The translations under genes were made by a program, and so were the position numbers. The notes below the pieces were generated by a model. That model was not told the origin of the DNA and made no database searches. It was given only the letters and a program-made list of their open reading frames with translations. Below are positions 45,488 to 56,835 of a stretch of 64,000 nucleotides of DNA, piece after piece (position 1 is the first letter of the stretch; every line of letters begins with the position of its first letter). Where the stretch lies: the NCBI RefSeq assembly GCF_034702125.1, contig NC_085880.1:14134475-14198474 (forward strand), in the 5' to 3' direction. The DNA is from Engraulis encrasicolus. Lineage: Eukaryota > Chordata > Actinopteri > Clupeiformes > Engraulidae.

Positions 45488-47568
45488 CAGTGTTAATTTT
45501 GTCGACTAGACTAAGACTAAATATATTAGTCCACTAACCTTTTGAGAGTTTAATCGACTAAATTCTGACTAACAAAAATGTTCTGTGAAAGACTAAAACT
45601 AGACAAAAATGTTGAGGACTTTTAGTCGACTGAATAATGACTAAACAAAACTAAATTCTGACTAACAAAAATGATTTGTGAAAGAAACTAAAAACGACTA
45701 GTAGACTTTTTTGGGGGCTCAGACATAAATTGGTACAACCACAACTAAAACCTATAAATTAATTGTTAATTGGTAATCAACCTTTCAAGGGACACTATGG
45801 GATTAAAAAAAATATTAATTACAGCTGAATCCATCCACCGATACTTATTTGAGTCATTAGTAAATGAATGCTCTGGACCACTTTCGCACCCTACTGTCAG
45901 AAAATCCTGAATGTAACTTTTAGCAGACTGACCTTAACGAATATTGGGGGAGAAGCTTCTCAAACAAAACAACAAGGCCGACAGGCGGACAACAGATGCG
46001 TCCCTCTATGCCAGTTCCAACTATGCCATTTTTCCCCCCAAACGCCCCCCTGGCCTCCTCCTAGCCTGTCAACGCCCCCCGAGGATGTACTTTTTGTTTA
46101 TTGGTCATCATGGACACTCCAAATATTGTGGCAGGCAGCAAGGCAGCAAAATGGCGAGACATGGCATTCTTGGATTTGGAAAAGAACCATAGGCTATGAT
46201 TTGAAATTTCACATAGCCTAGATGAAGTAGGCTACATTACAAATTACCAGACATTTATTAGGCCTAACAACCTTTAGTGTCACGCCATTTCAGCATTATG
46301 TGCATGTGGGAAAGAATCTAAACATCGACAAATAATAAATAAATAAAACCGTTTGGGTGAATCATGCGCTTATGGGTTGACCCTATAGGTGAATTATGGA
46401 CTTTTTTTCAATACCAGCTTCACCGTCAAGGCACAAAGCAGTGAACTTCCGTGCCAGAGTTTATCAAATGCACATGACTGCAAAGCAATTACGAAAGACG
46501 CGTTCTCTCCTGTACTCTCTCTGAGCGCAACGAAAAGCACCATTGCCCTTCCAAATGGCAGTTGGTTTGATTTTTAAAACTCACTGCATTTTTTTTTAAA
46601 AAACACGCATTTTGTGCATTAATAACGTGAAACTCAATTACCCAGAATGCTGCACGTGAGCTCTCTACCCGGGTGATTCTGGAAAACAAACATGGCGGCA
46701 ACTCGCTTTACTACCTTAATAATGTGTTAATCCGACGCTAGATTTCTTAACTGATGAAAATCGAAGGCAGAAATCAACATTGTAGTGTCTAAATATGAGG
46801 TCGATTGGTCTATTTGTGGCGTACATCACGATCGGCTGAGTTGTTGGCCTCACGTTTGTCAGTTAGCCTGTGGCTAGGCTACTTTTCGCCAACGTTAGCA
46901 TCAGGTTTAGTATAGAAAGGCTATGCTTGCACGGTCCAAAATGGCAAGTCTGCCGCCTTGTGGCCACAGGAAGGAACAATTTAAAGAAAGCGTTTCAGAC
47001 GGACAACAATTGAATGAAAGCGTTTCAGACGGACAACAATTTAATGAAAGCGTTTCAGACGGACGGACGGACAGACAGACCCTGTTATAGAGATGCTGGA
47101 CGCATCTAAAAATCCCTTTACGAATACGTAGCACCAGCGACATATTCACATTTGTATGCACTATTGACTGCTGGAACAGAATGGCAATAACCAAGTCCGA
47201 CTACATTACTAAAGGCCTTGTGTTTTATTGTATTGTGACTTAAACTAAAGACTAAAATGTTTAGACTAAAACTAGACAAAAATGTTGACGACTTTTAGTC
47301 GACTAAATAATGACTAAACAAAAATTATTTGTGAAAGACTAAAACTAGACAAAAATGTTGAGGACTTATGTGTTTTATTGTATTGTGATTTAAACTAAAG
47401 ACTAAAATGTTTAGACTAAAACTAGACAAAAATGTTGAGGACTTTTAGTCGACTAAATAATAACAAAACAAAAATTATTTTTGAAAGACTAAAAACGACT
47501 AAGACTAAGAATGGACTTTGACACAAGACCAAGACTAAATTGAAAAATGGATGACAAAATTAACACTG
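45488..47568. mobile_element. 2.1-kb hAT-like element with CAGTGTTAATTTTGTC ends
   Basis: Left CAGTGTTAATTTTGTCGACT and right GACAAAATTAACACTG are inverted. Subterminal GACTAAAACTAGACAAAAAT units are tandemly repeated at both sides (45520-45680, 47240-47510). No transposase; clear target repeats were not found. Confidence 0.65.
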
Positions 47569-48085
47569 GGTATTTAAAAAATAAATAAATAAGCTTAGAG
47601 TACCGTGAATCATTTCTGTTTACAACACACTCTTTCGTGTAGGGGTCTATGGTTAGCTTTTTCTAAATTAAAAAATAGGGGCACAGATAAGAATTTCGGA
47701 GCACAGTGAAATTGCTTGACACAATTTCATTACGCACAGACAAATAGGGTCTAACAGAGTAGGCTAGGCCTTTACTTTTTTCCCCCACACACACACTACA
47801 TGAGGGGTGTAAGTCACAGGGCCAGATTTTCCAAATTACTCCCAGTAAAAGGGCTGAACAACATAATACACATTTCTATCTATATTCACTTTCATATCTA
47901 TATGCACTTTCTATATGCAGCCCTATGTTGCTGGGCAAGCGAGAGTCAAGAGAGCTGTTCTCTGAAAAGCGCTCCAATCTTCCTTTCCCTTTGGCCAAAA
48001 TGTAAAATCTTACTTGTCTGTGTCCACAAAATTGTCTAATTATAATAACAGCATGTAAATGTGGCCATTGTTGTTTTTTTCTCAG
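47569..48085. other. Intron 5 end, nothing recognised
   Basis: Ends in the T-rich tract of the exon 6 acceptor. Confidence 0.4.
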
Positions 48086-48292
48086 GGATTCCATAGCTTG
48101 ATCACTTCTGACCTGTCAGGGCCGTTCCGCCGACTACTGTTTGACAATAGGGATTTCACCGGTACACTGTTCAAGCATGACCGTGTGGAGTTCCAGCTAG
48201 TCACAGACCCGCTCACCAGGAAAAAGAAGGCCACCAATGTCAGAGCCGTGGTGCCACTCACCTTCCAGTTCACCAAGGAGAAAAGGCAGAAG
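48086..48292 (+). CDS. Exon 6: cold-shock-like domain B
   Basis: Sixty-nine codons, phase 0 both sides; acceptor after a strong T-rich tract (tttttttctcag, 48085), donor AAG|gtgagc (48293). The order is GFHSLITSD, RRLLFDNRDFTG, HDRVEFQLVTDPLTRKKKAT, NVRAVVPLTFQFTKEKRQK. The G-D/H-x-V-x-F-x-I/L strand, the ATN-V linker and the LTFQFT segment are the same succession seen after the second cold-shock domain of UNR/CSDE1. This is the clearest part of the homology. The motif that normally reads F-F-H-Y/F is LLFDN. Confidence 0.85.
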
Positions 48293-48427
48293 GTGAGCCC
48301 ATTGATACATTGCAATAGAATAGAATGTGTCACTGTAGTTCATTGCATGCATATCATGAGACCAACACCATCTCGTTCATTACCATGGGAGTGTGGCACG
48401 TATGAGAAGGGCTGGACGATTCCCCCT

Positions 48428-48781
48428 TTAAAGGGACACTGTGTGAGATTTTTAGTTCTTTATTTCCAGAATTCATGCTGCCCATTCACTAATGTTACCT
48501 TTTTCATGAATACTTACCATCACCATCAAATTCTAAGTATTCATTATGACTGGGAAAAATTGCACTTTTCATACATGAAAAGGGGATCCTCTCCATGGTC
48601 CGCCATTTTGAATTTCCAAAAATAGCTGCAAAAATGACTGTACTTGGACCATACTAGAAAATGTTTGTTTATTACTTCCTAAACTTTCATGTAAATATCA
48701 AATTTGGCGATGGCCAACCCATTTTCAATGAGCAGCATAGTTGCAGTACCTTTTTTGGCTATTTCCTGCACAGTGTTTTAA
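48428..48781. mobile_element. TTAA MITE, copy with both TTAA sites
   Basis: 354 bp from TTAAAGGGACACTGTGTGAG to CTGCACAGTGTTTTAA, same family as 41737-42094 and 6891-8970. Lies in intron 6. Confidence 0.75.
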
Positions 48782-49009
48782 AGAATCTAATTGGAAAAAA
48801 GCTCATTTCAAATTTTTTTCACAAAAAATACCTCAAACCTCGAAGATATGAGTTTCAGCAACATAAGATATGATTACTGCAACTACATGTTTTATCATTA
48901 CCCATTATCCTCAAGTAGGCGTTTCAGAGTTCCCCGCTTCAACCGCAACAGACTTAAGCATGCCTTCATACATCAATCAATTCTTTTGCTAAATAGTTTG
49001 TAATACCTT

Positions 49010-49395
49010 CAAGTTATGTGTGTTGGACTACACAACACAATTCGCATGTCTGACGTGCAGACACTTAAGCTGTGGTGCAGCGGTAGGGCTGGCTGTGCAC
49101 CTTCAGCCTCGGTTCACTTCAAATATCTAAGGCATGCGCTGTAGTCTCTTAGCCAGTTTCGCACAAAATCTAAAATAACCTTTCTTGTGTGCCGAAAATG
49201 AGTGGTCTTACGACACAAATCCAAACCTTTAAAATTCACTGCTATCATATGTCAAATCCAGAGTACATGCCAAACGGAATGAGGATTTCGCTTTACTGCA
49301 TTCACTCCCTCTCAAAGTTTTGCGAGCTACAGCCCCATGGATTGGAAGTAGAAGGGCGAAACTTAGGTGCCCTATTGTGTAACACAAACCACAAT
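49010..49395. mobile_element. MITE fragment related (inverted) to 6960-7310
   Basis: Reverse-oriented copy of the left part of the 6891-8970 element: shared segments include GAGTGGTCTTACGACACAAA and GCAGCGGTAGGGCTGGCTGT. Its ends are worn. It stops about 30 bp before exon 7. Confidence 0.6.
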
Positions 49396-49426
49396 TAATA
49401 TTTAACCCTTCGTGTTCCTGAACCAG

Positions 49427-49564
49427 GGAATGGTCATGGACATCCATTACAAAGTGCTGACGATCATGTCCGAGAGCTACAACAGTATCAAGGCCGACTC
49501 CCACGAGAACCTGAGTGGGGATGAGTTGAAGGTCATGGACGAGGTGGAGTTCACCTCTATAGAG
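49427..49564 (+). CDS. Exon 7: cold-shock-like domain C, first part
   Basis: Forty-six codons, phase 0 both sides; acceptor gttcctgaaccag (49426), donor GAG|gtaaga (49565). It starts GMVMDIHYKVLTIMSES and ends LSGDELKVMDEVEFTSIE. The end matches the D-E-V-E-F-T strand of the third UNR cold-shock domain. The segment expected to carry G-F-G-F-I and F-F-H-F has neither motif (YKVLTIM and SIKADSHEN instead). The domain probably keeps the fold but not the usual nucleic-acid face. Confidence 0.82.
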
Positions 49565-50121
49565 GTAAGACAGAGTTCAAGACTAAGGGGGCTTACATAG
49601 TCAACACATTCTGACACATAAGCATTCTGCACCGCTACACATCCCTATGGCTCTCCACCATAGTGCGTCAGGCTTGTACAAAATACAGAATTTAATTGAG
49701 AGAGACCCAACATTCCCATTCATTTATTGAATTTCAATATGAATTTGAATTTAAATTCCAAACAGGAAGTGGAATTTCAATATGAATGTGACTGGACTGT
49801 GTCATGACTGTATCATGTCCTCATTATGATTGTGAAGTTTAGATTAACAGTATATGCTTTAAAAAATGATTGAAAGAAAAAAGTGAAAATGTTGTGGGAG
49901 AGTTACCCTTGGGTAACTTAATTGTAATGCCCTGACCATGGGCATGGTAGCGGCTTGGCCACAACGTAGCAAAATGTTTGTAGTCATATTTGACTTCATT
50001 CAATCAGTGGCAGTGTCCAAAACCCATGTTGTCCAGTGCACCTTGTTTCTGTTTAATTACACGTATTGCAACTATTTTATGTATTTCATTATATCTTCAA
50101 TCTTGTTACTCTGACTTCCAG
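49565..50121. other. Intron 7, nothing recognised
   Basis: Short, AT-rich, with no transposon ends. Confidence 0.5.
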
Positions 50122-50238
50122 AAGGGAGCTGTTCGGCTAATGAAGCTTCCCCAGGGCTCCGTCACCTTCAGCCATTGTGACCAGCCCAAGGTCGGACAAG
50201 CCGCCAGCAAGGTCAAGGAGGTTGCCCCCAAGGACAGG
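50122..50238 (+). CDS. Exon 8: cold-shock-like domain C, end, plus linker
   Basis: Thirty-nine codons, phase 0; acceptor actctgacttccag (50121), donor AGG|gtaagg (50239). It encodes KGAVRLMKLPQGSVTFSHCD, which parallels the A-I-R-I-K-K-L-P-K-G-T-V-S-F end of the third UNR domain, followed by a Lys/Val-rich linker (KVGQAASKVKEVAPKDR). After this exon the similarity to UNR/CSDE1 ceases: the remaining domains of that family are not seen and repetitive sequence follows. Confidence 0.83.
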
Positions 50239-50478
50239 GTAAGGGAGAGATGCTATACTATACTATGTACTCTATGTGGCTATGCGAGTGCCAAGAGATT
50301 AATAACTTAAATGGTTATTATTGATACACCATGTTGTTGTATACTTCCATTGCAGGAAAATAAGGTCTGCATTTTAGTAATAGCTAACGACATATATAAT
50401 AATGCATTGTAAAATGTGGGGAAAATTTTGCATAGTCTTCATTTTGTTGTTTGCATTTGCTTTCCTTCTATTCTTCAG

Positions 50479-51065
50479 CCAGTGCAAGCGGGATCGAAGC
50501 CTTCAACTGCTCAGCCAATGCAAAAGCCTACGGCTACGCCAGCACAAAAGGCTGCAACTGCCCCAGCGCAAAAGTCTACGGCCACACCAGTGCAAAACCC
50601 TCCTACTGCCCCGGTGCAAAAGCCTACGGCCACACCAGCGCAAAACCCTCCTACTGCCCCGGTGCAAAAGCCTACGGCCACGCCAGCGCAAAACCCTACA
50701 GCCAATCAACCACCGCAAAAGACTGCATACGCCCCAGCGCAAAAGAATGCAGCTGCCGCAGCCCAGAAGCCTCCGCCCACTCCAGCGCAGAGGTCTTCAG
50801 CCACCCCAGCACAAAAGGCTGCTGTCACACCAGCAGAGAAGCTTACGACTACCCAAATGCAGAGGCCTCTGGCCGCCCCTGCCTCAAAGACTGTAACCGC
50901 CCCAGCACAAAAACCACCAGCCACACCAGCTCAGAAGGCTGCTGTCGCCACAGCCCAGAAGACTCTGGCCACACCAGCACAAAAGTCTTCAGCTGTCACC
51001 ACAGTAAAGTCGGAACGAAAGACACCGGAAGATACTGCAGTCAGTATGGACACCTTGGAGCCTGT
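50479..51065 (+). CDS. Exon 9: Pro/Ala/Gln/Lys repeat region
   Basis: 587 bp, phase 0 in and 2 out; acceptor tattcttcag (50478), donor GT|gtgagt (51066), a perfect consensus that explains why the frame otherwise stops at 51067. It encodes about 18 degenerate decapeptide-like units of the form T-A-T-P-A-Q-K/N-P (30-bp units, some doubled as near-identical 60-bp blocks around 50582-50700), ending in VKSERKTPEDTAVSMDTLEP. It is low in hydrophobics and predicted disordered. Because the period is a multiple of three, other frames are also open; they are shadows. Confidence 0.85.
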
Positions 51066-51357
51066 GTGAGTTGGACAGTAAAATGCAATATATGGTTTTA
51101 TTATGAAATAACTTGTACTGTCATCTACATTTTCTCTTTAAGGGAACAGTCCACAACTTCTGGAAATGTATTTATTTCGCACCACCCCTTGAGTTAAATA
51201 ATTGACTTTGATCTTCTGTTTTTCCAGAAATTCTGAAACAACAGCAATTATCTTTTCTCTTCTTTTCTTGTATTTAACAAGACTATATTTGACAAAACAT
51301 GCAGTATTTACAATCCTCCTTCACATATGTATTTATGTGTAATATGTTGTTTTACAG

Positions 51358-53771
51358 CAAGTTTCCAGTACCTGTGAAAGAAGAGTCTACCGCTGATGAC
51401 TGCAGCAGGAGTCAGAGTCCGAGCCATAGCCAGAGTCGCAGTAGAAGCCGCAGTCTGAGCAGAAGCCGAAGCCCGAGTCGAAACATTGGTGGTACAACTA
51501 AACAGAGCTGCAGTCGGCACACTCCACAAAGTGAATTGCACCAAGGAAGCAGTGAGAGGAAAAGTGGATATGACGGAGGAAGCAGTGAGGCCACCAGCAG
51601 CAGGAAACGCCATAGCAACGAAAGTGTGAGCAGTGTCACTGCAGAGATGGCTAGTAAGAGAGCCAAGACCGTGAGCAGTCCCACAGCAAAGATGTCCACC
51701 AGGAGAGATAGGACCAGCCTGTCAAGTCCCACGGCAAAGTTATCCACTGAGAGAGCGAAGACCCTGTCTGGCCAAAGTTCATCTGCCCCAGAGGTGACCA
51801 ATGAGGATGAGGATGAGGATCTGGCCAGGAAAGAAATGGAGCTGAAAGAGTTAACTGAGTCACTTAATAAGTTAAAAGCCATGCTGGCCATGTGTACCCC
51901 ACCGACCTCCCCTGGCACTAACGATATAAATGACACAGATATTACCCCTCAACCTTTACTTGGTAACGTGGAGAACGATGTTGAGCTCTCACCCAGTCAG
52001 ACTCCTGTTTTGGTGGATAATAACAGCTCTATCCCCCCGCCCAGAGTAGATGACAAAGATGTAGGTACTCAGAAGGCTGGTGCTGATGATTTGGGTAGTG
52101 GCAACTTGGACACTGGTGTCTGTCTGGAGCAGCAGCTGCACAGGGAGGCTGAGGTGACTGAGGAGAGTGCTATCCTGACTGATGACTGTCAGCAGGCAGG
52201 CAGTGAGCAGAACACATGGTCAGGGCAAGAGCAGTCAGCAGCCCAAACACACGGACAATTGAACAAGGACGAGCAATTTTGTCAAGATAAAACTCTTCTC
52301 CAGTCCAGAACTGCAGCCCTTTCTGAAGAAAGCCACAGGGGTCAAGAGCTGTATGACCCATTTCAGGTTGATGAGGAAGATGAGAACAAGTTGATGGAGG
52401 AAACCACAAAAAGACAGCCGGCTTTCGACACCTCTAATATCAGCATTTACAGATCCCCTGCAGCTGAGACTAAAGAAGACGAAGAAGAGCTGATGATGAA
52501 AGTAAGAGAGCTGGAGAGACTCAATGCATTGATTGCTGAAGGAAAGGCTATGCTAGCCATGAAGACACCGGGCACACCCCCTGATTGTGAGTGCCCAACT
52601 CAAGCTGATAAGACCCCAGAGATTTTAATCAAATGCCCACCCCACGGCTTCCTCCCTGTCCTCCAACAAACACCTTCCACTATGGACAATCATAGAACTA
52701 CAGCCCTATCTGAAAAAAGCTGTGGGGCTGAGCCGTATGATCCCTTTGAGGTTGATGCGGAAGATGAGAACCCGATGATGGAAGGAAGCATCAAGGGGCT
52801 ACATCATGAATCGCAGCAGCAGGAAGTAACAGCTGAGGAGGTTGGGATTGGCACTGGACCTTATGGTGGCATTGATATGGTGTCACCCATAGAGGGTCAA
52901 CTCCTCAGCAAGGTCAAGGGGGCTGGGATTGGTGGCATGGATATAGTCTCTCACAGGAAGGACCGGCCCTTCAGCGAGCCTGAGGTAGAGGATGAGGAGA
53001 CTTATCTGTACAGAGAAAAGCCTGGTGACTGCCATCCTACCTGTAGCAAGCGCCTCAAGAGTTCAGACCAATGTGAGAAAACAGAACGAACACATAGCAC
53101 GGACAAGAGTGAAGTACCTAAACTAACCTTTGGTGAACTTGAGACCATTTTCCTCTCCATGGGGTTTCATTTTCCCCAGAGCTCCACAGTTAACCAGCTG
53201 GGAAGTAAGGTAGATGATGCAATAAAGCCTCATGGCACAACGCCATCATTATTTTCATCTCATGTAGACACCCATGGCAGCCAAGTGTATAACCTTTTCC
53301 AAGTGAGTGAAGAAGAGCATGGAAATGAGGCCATGGAAGCATCCCAAAGAGAACATGGGAATCAGCCGGTCAAAGCTGGGGTAGAAGAGCAATGGAAGCA
53401 GGCTATGGAAGCAATCCCACAACAACCAGAGATGGGCGGCCATGGGAAGCAGCTTGTGGAAGCTTTCATAGAAGAGCATGGGAATCCACTCATGGAAACG
53501 GCCATAGGACAGCATGGAAATAGGCCTTTGGAAGAGGGAACATTAGTGCAGCCTCAAGAAGGACTTCTTGGGGAGGACGGAAATGCTTTAAGTGGCTATG
53601 ACCTAGAGTCTTCTAAGCAGGAAGGGGAGGACTTCTTCAGTAGAGCCAAGATGGATAAGGAGCACAACAGGTCAAATGACCATGAAACAGGAGGCCAAAC
53701 AAAATGTATGGACAATCATCATCAGGCAAATAAAGCCATTCCCAAAGCTGTCAGTCTTCAGCATTCACAAG
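51358..53771 (+). CDS. Exon 10: RS region and acidic repeat modules
   Basis: A 2,414-bp exon, phase 2 in and 1 out; acceptor gttgttttacag (51357), donor AAG|gtatgt (53772). It opens with FPVPVKEES and an SR-dipeptide stretch (QSRSRSRSLSRSRSPSR), as in splicing-factor RS domains. Basic units with SSPTAKMST / SSPTAKLST follow. Two helical modules end in KAMLAM before Thr-Pro (51874-51891 and 52544-52561). Three modules carry Y-D-P-F-x-V-D or its variant (52352, 52736, 53288). Near the end there is a run of E-E-H-G-N/K repeats (about 53310-53530). RS regions usually mediate protein or RNA contacts in the nucleus; a nuclear role here is inferred. Frame beyond the donor stays open to 54085 but is intronic. 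Confidence 0.85.
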
Positions 53772-54069
53772 GTATGTCCCACTTTTATCGTGAAAATCTC
53801 CTTTCAAAGTCAATGAATGGTAAAAAGAAAAATGTTTGTGGGTATTTCAATATGATCACTTTGAGAATCAAATCTACTTTAGTTGAAAATAACGTTTTAG
53901 CTGCTTGTTTGTTAATTCTCTGCTCCATAACAGTTTTTAGGCTAAGCATCAAACATTGCACAAATGCTGTCACTTATATGGATGGTGTATCGTTTAATCT
54001 TTTAAAATATAAGATAAATGTGAGTTTCTCTAGAGACATTATCTTTATTCTGTGTAATGTGTTGTCCAG

Positions 54070-54812
54070 GGCCTGTTACCAATAGTGTGGAAACGATATG
54101 GATTTGTGGCGATGGACTTGTGGATCTGGCATCCCGCTTGGCAAATTCACCAACATATGGCATGAAACTGGGACATACTATTGCCGGCGTCCGCTTGTAC
54201 TGGAAGGGTGAGTTGTCCATGAAATGGGCAGGGCTTGTACCCCTATTGCACCTGCTTGCTTGTGATTGGCCAATTCCAGACATGCTAATCATCCACCTGG
54301 GTGACGATGACATCATCATGAGGGACACAGAGGAGCTTCAATGTGCCATGGAGAGAGACCTGACCTTTATACACGACCTCTTCCCCCACTGCCTCATTGT
54401 CTGGTCAGACCTGTTGCCGAACAAAATTTCCAAACAAGGTTCTTCAGCTCTGGTGGTCCAGGACGGGATTCATGACGTGGTAAATCGCAGAATGCATGCT
54501 GTGGTTGCAGCACTGGGTGGAATGGCCCTAACTCATGAACTCCTCATCCCAGAGCTCTACCGCCATCATGGGGCCCGATTCTCACGGCTCGTTGTGGAAA
54601 AGCTTTTCTTGAACATCAAACAATTTGTGAGTCAGTGGAGCTTGGAAGTGGAACGCGCTTCAGAGATGTGTTCCCCAGAGTGCCACCCTCCGCCCTGTGC
54701 TTCTTCATTCACCTGTTCCATCCTTGATGACTCCATTCATCCTAAGTCTACCAACAGTCACTCCAAGCACAAGGAAAGACCTCCCTCACATCCCCCCTCA
54801 TTGCCAAAGAAG
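54070..54812 (+). CDS. Exon 11: SGNH-hydrolase-like domain 1 plus linker tail
   Basis: 743 bp, phase 1 in and 0 out; acceptor tgtgttgtccag (54069), donor AAG|gtaaac (54813). One exon encodes a whole SGNH/GDSL-like fold: strand IWICGDG (position of the G-D-S block), KWAGLVPLL helix, DMLIIHLGDDDI (G-x-N-D block), FPHCLIVWSDLL, and a late helix. This arrangement is familiar from retroelement-associated SGNH-like proteins in fish and amphibians. The nucleophile Ser is Gly, the Asn of G-x-N-D is Asp, and no D-x-x-H is evident near the end, so catalysis is unlikely. The C-terminal 40 residues (SILDDSIHPKSTNSHSK) are the linker motif reused in exons 12-16. Confidence 0.85.
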
Positions 54813-54996
54813 GTAAACTCATTTCACTGAAGGCTTGGATTGCATTTTTATATTTCATATAGCTCCTGTGTGATTTTAAAACCATTGTCTGCTCCATAAA
54901 ATAACTTAAATTGAAACAACAAATTGTTACATAACTTTTTGTTGTGGCTCTTACTCAGAGCAACTTGGTGATGACACTGCCTTTGTTTGGTTGTAG

Positions 54997-55236
54997 CAAG
55001 AGCAGGTTGGTGAGGGACAGGTAAAGCCCAAGGAGGTGAGACTGTCTACGGAGACGGCGAAGAGGTCTACAGGGGTGATGGAGGCAAAGCAGTGTATGGA
55101 ACAGAGGACTCGATCCCCTGAGCTGGTGAAGCCCTGCCCTGTTCCTGACGAGTCGTCTGCTTCCACTCATCTTAAATCTCCCAACAGTCACCCCAAGCCT
55201 AAAGAAAAATATTTATCTACCTTGGTGCTTAAGAAG
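54997..55236 (+). CDS. Exon 12: linker exon, diverged relative of the tandem array
   Basis: Eighty codons, phase 0-0; acceptor tttggttgtag (54996), donor AAG|gtaaaa (55237). It starts QEQVGEGQVKPKEVRLSTE and ends in the shared motif PDESSASTHLKSPNSHPKPK. It has the same start, the same end and the same symmetric phase as exons 13-16, but the 13-residue repeats are eroded (LSTETAKRSTGVM). It is probably the oldest copy of the duplicated exon. Confidence 0.8.
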
Positions 55237-55712
55237 GTAAAACTAGTTGGTTTGTTACGAACAGAAACAGAATTGTAACATTTTTGTTTTGATTTCCGCC
55301 ATTAAATAGACGTTCCCGAACCGGCTAGAATAAACAAAAACGTTCCTGGAACAGTTAATTTACATTATCTGTCAGCTGTTTAAAAAATTATGTCTCTTCC
55401 GTCTATAATCAAATATAAAACTATGACAACCCTCATTAAATAAAAAAGATTGAGTCAAAATTATCATTTCAAATGTATTGCTTGTTATTAACCCAATGAT
55501 TTTCAACACAAACCTCAACAACATTATAAAGTCACATGCTTATGCCATACAACAAAATTCCACATTATTGTGGAGAAATAAAAACCTGTATCAATGGATT
55601 ACCATTATTTTCCAATAACCATTTATGTTCCAAATTGACTAAAATAAAAAGTGATTAATTATGCTCTTGGCTACAGCAACTTGGTCATGACTTTGCCTCT
55701 GTCTGGTTGCAG

Positions 55713-56477
55713 CAGCAGGTCACTGAGGCCAAGGTCATGGACCAGGACACGGAGGAGGTAAAGTGTACTACAGACAACGCCAAACAGCCTACAGAGGACA
55801 CAATGGTGGCCAGCCAGTCCTCAGAGATGCTGAATCAACCAATGGGGTCAAATTGGTTAAAAGGGATGGTGAATCAGCCAATGGTGGCATATTGGTTTAA
55901 AGGGATGGTGAATCAACCAATGGTGGCAAGCCAGTCCACAGAGATGGTGAATCAGCCAATGGTGGCATATTGGTCAAAAGGGATGGTGAATCAACCAATG
56001 GTGGCAAGCCAGTCCACAGAGGTGGTGAATCGGCCAATGGTGACAAGCCAGTCCACAGAGGTGGTGAATCAGCCAATGGTGACAAAGCGGTCCACAGACG
56101 TGGTGAAACAGCCAATGGTGGCAAAGCGGCCTGCAGAGGTGGTGAATCAGCCGATGGTGGCAGGCCAGTCCACAGAGGTGGTGAATCAGCCAATGGTGGC
56201 CAGCCAGTCCACGGAGGTGTTGAATCAGCCAATGGTGCCCAGCCAGTCCACGGAGGTGGTGAATCAGCTAATGGTGGCCAGCCAGTCCACGGAGGTGGTT
56301 AATCAGCCAATCAGGGCAAAGCGGTCTGCGGAGGTGATGTGCTCTTCAGAAGAGGCAAAGCGTTCTAGATTCACCTCCACTATTCCTGATGACTTGTCTA
56401 CTGCCACTTGTCCTAAAGCTACCAACGGTCACCCCAACCCCAAAGGAAAACCTTCTTCTACCTCATTGCCTACAGAG
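55713..56477 (+). CDS. Exon 13: tandem-array copy 1 (13 repeats)
   Basis: 765 bp, phase 0-0; acceptor tctggttgcag (55712) with two further CAG triplets directly after it, donor GAG|gtaaac (56478). The head QQVTEAKVMDQDTEEVKC is followed by 13 copies of a 13-residue unit of consensus V-A-S-Q-S-T-E-V-V-N-Q-P-M, some variant (MVAYWSKGMVNQPM). The tail is SRFTSTIPDDLSTATCPKA and a Pro/Lys stretch. No known domain is recognised; the repeat is polar and predicted flexible. The antisense strand is also open because the unit is 39 bp. Confidence 0.82.
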
Positions 56478-56666
56478 GTAAACCCAATGCGAACTAGGCT
56501 TGGATGCCATTCTGAAAATTACCATTCACCACAATGTTGTCATGAAACTGCTGTATGTTGTTTTATTCCCTTTTTAACACCCTGTACTTATAATGCCTAA
56601 TATTGCCAACACGAGGAGATGGTTATGGATTTTAGAATGACTGGGGATAATCTTGGCACTATTGCC

Positions 56667-56667
<1 letters not shown>

Positions 56668-56705
<38 letters not shown>
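56668..56705. repeat. (TAA)n microsatellite, array unit 1
   Basis: About 12 units, homologous in place to tracts at 57790-57845, 59612-59640 and 60373-60426; lengths differ between units. Confidence 0.9.
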
Positions 56706-56706
<1 letters not shown>

Positions 56707-56835
56707 ATTGATTTTGTCGTACTTTTGTTGAGTCTCTGTATGTCTTTGTATCTGTTTATTTTGTGTTTGTTTTATGTTATATGGTCTGTATGCTCTTGGC
56801 AACTTGGTCATGACTCTGCCTCTGTTTGGTTGCAG

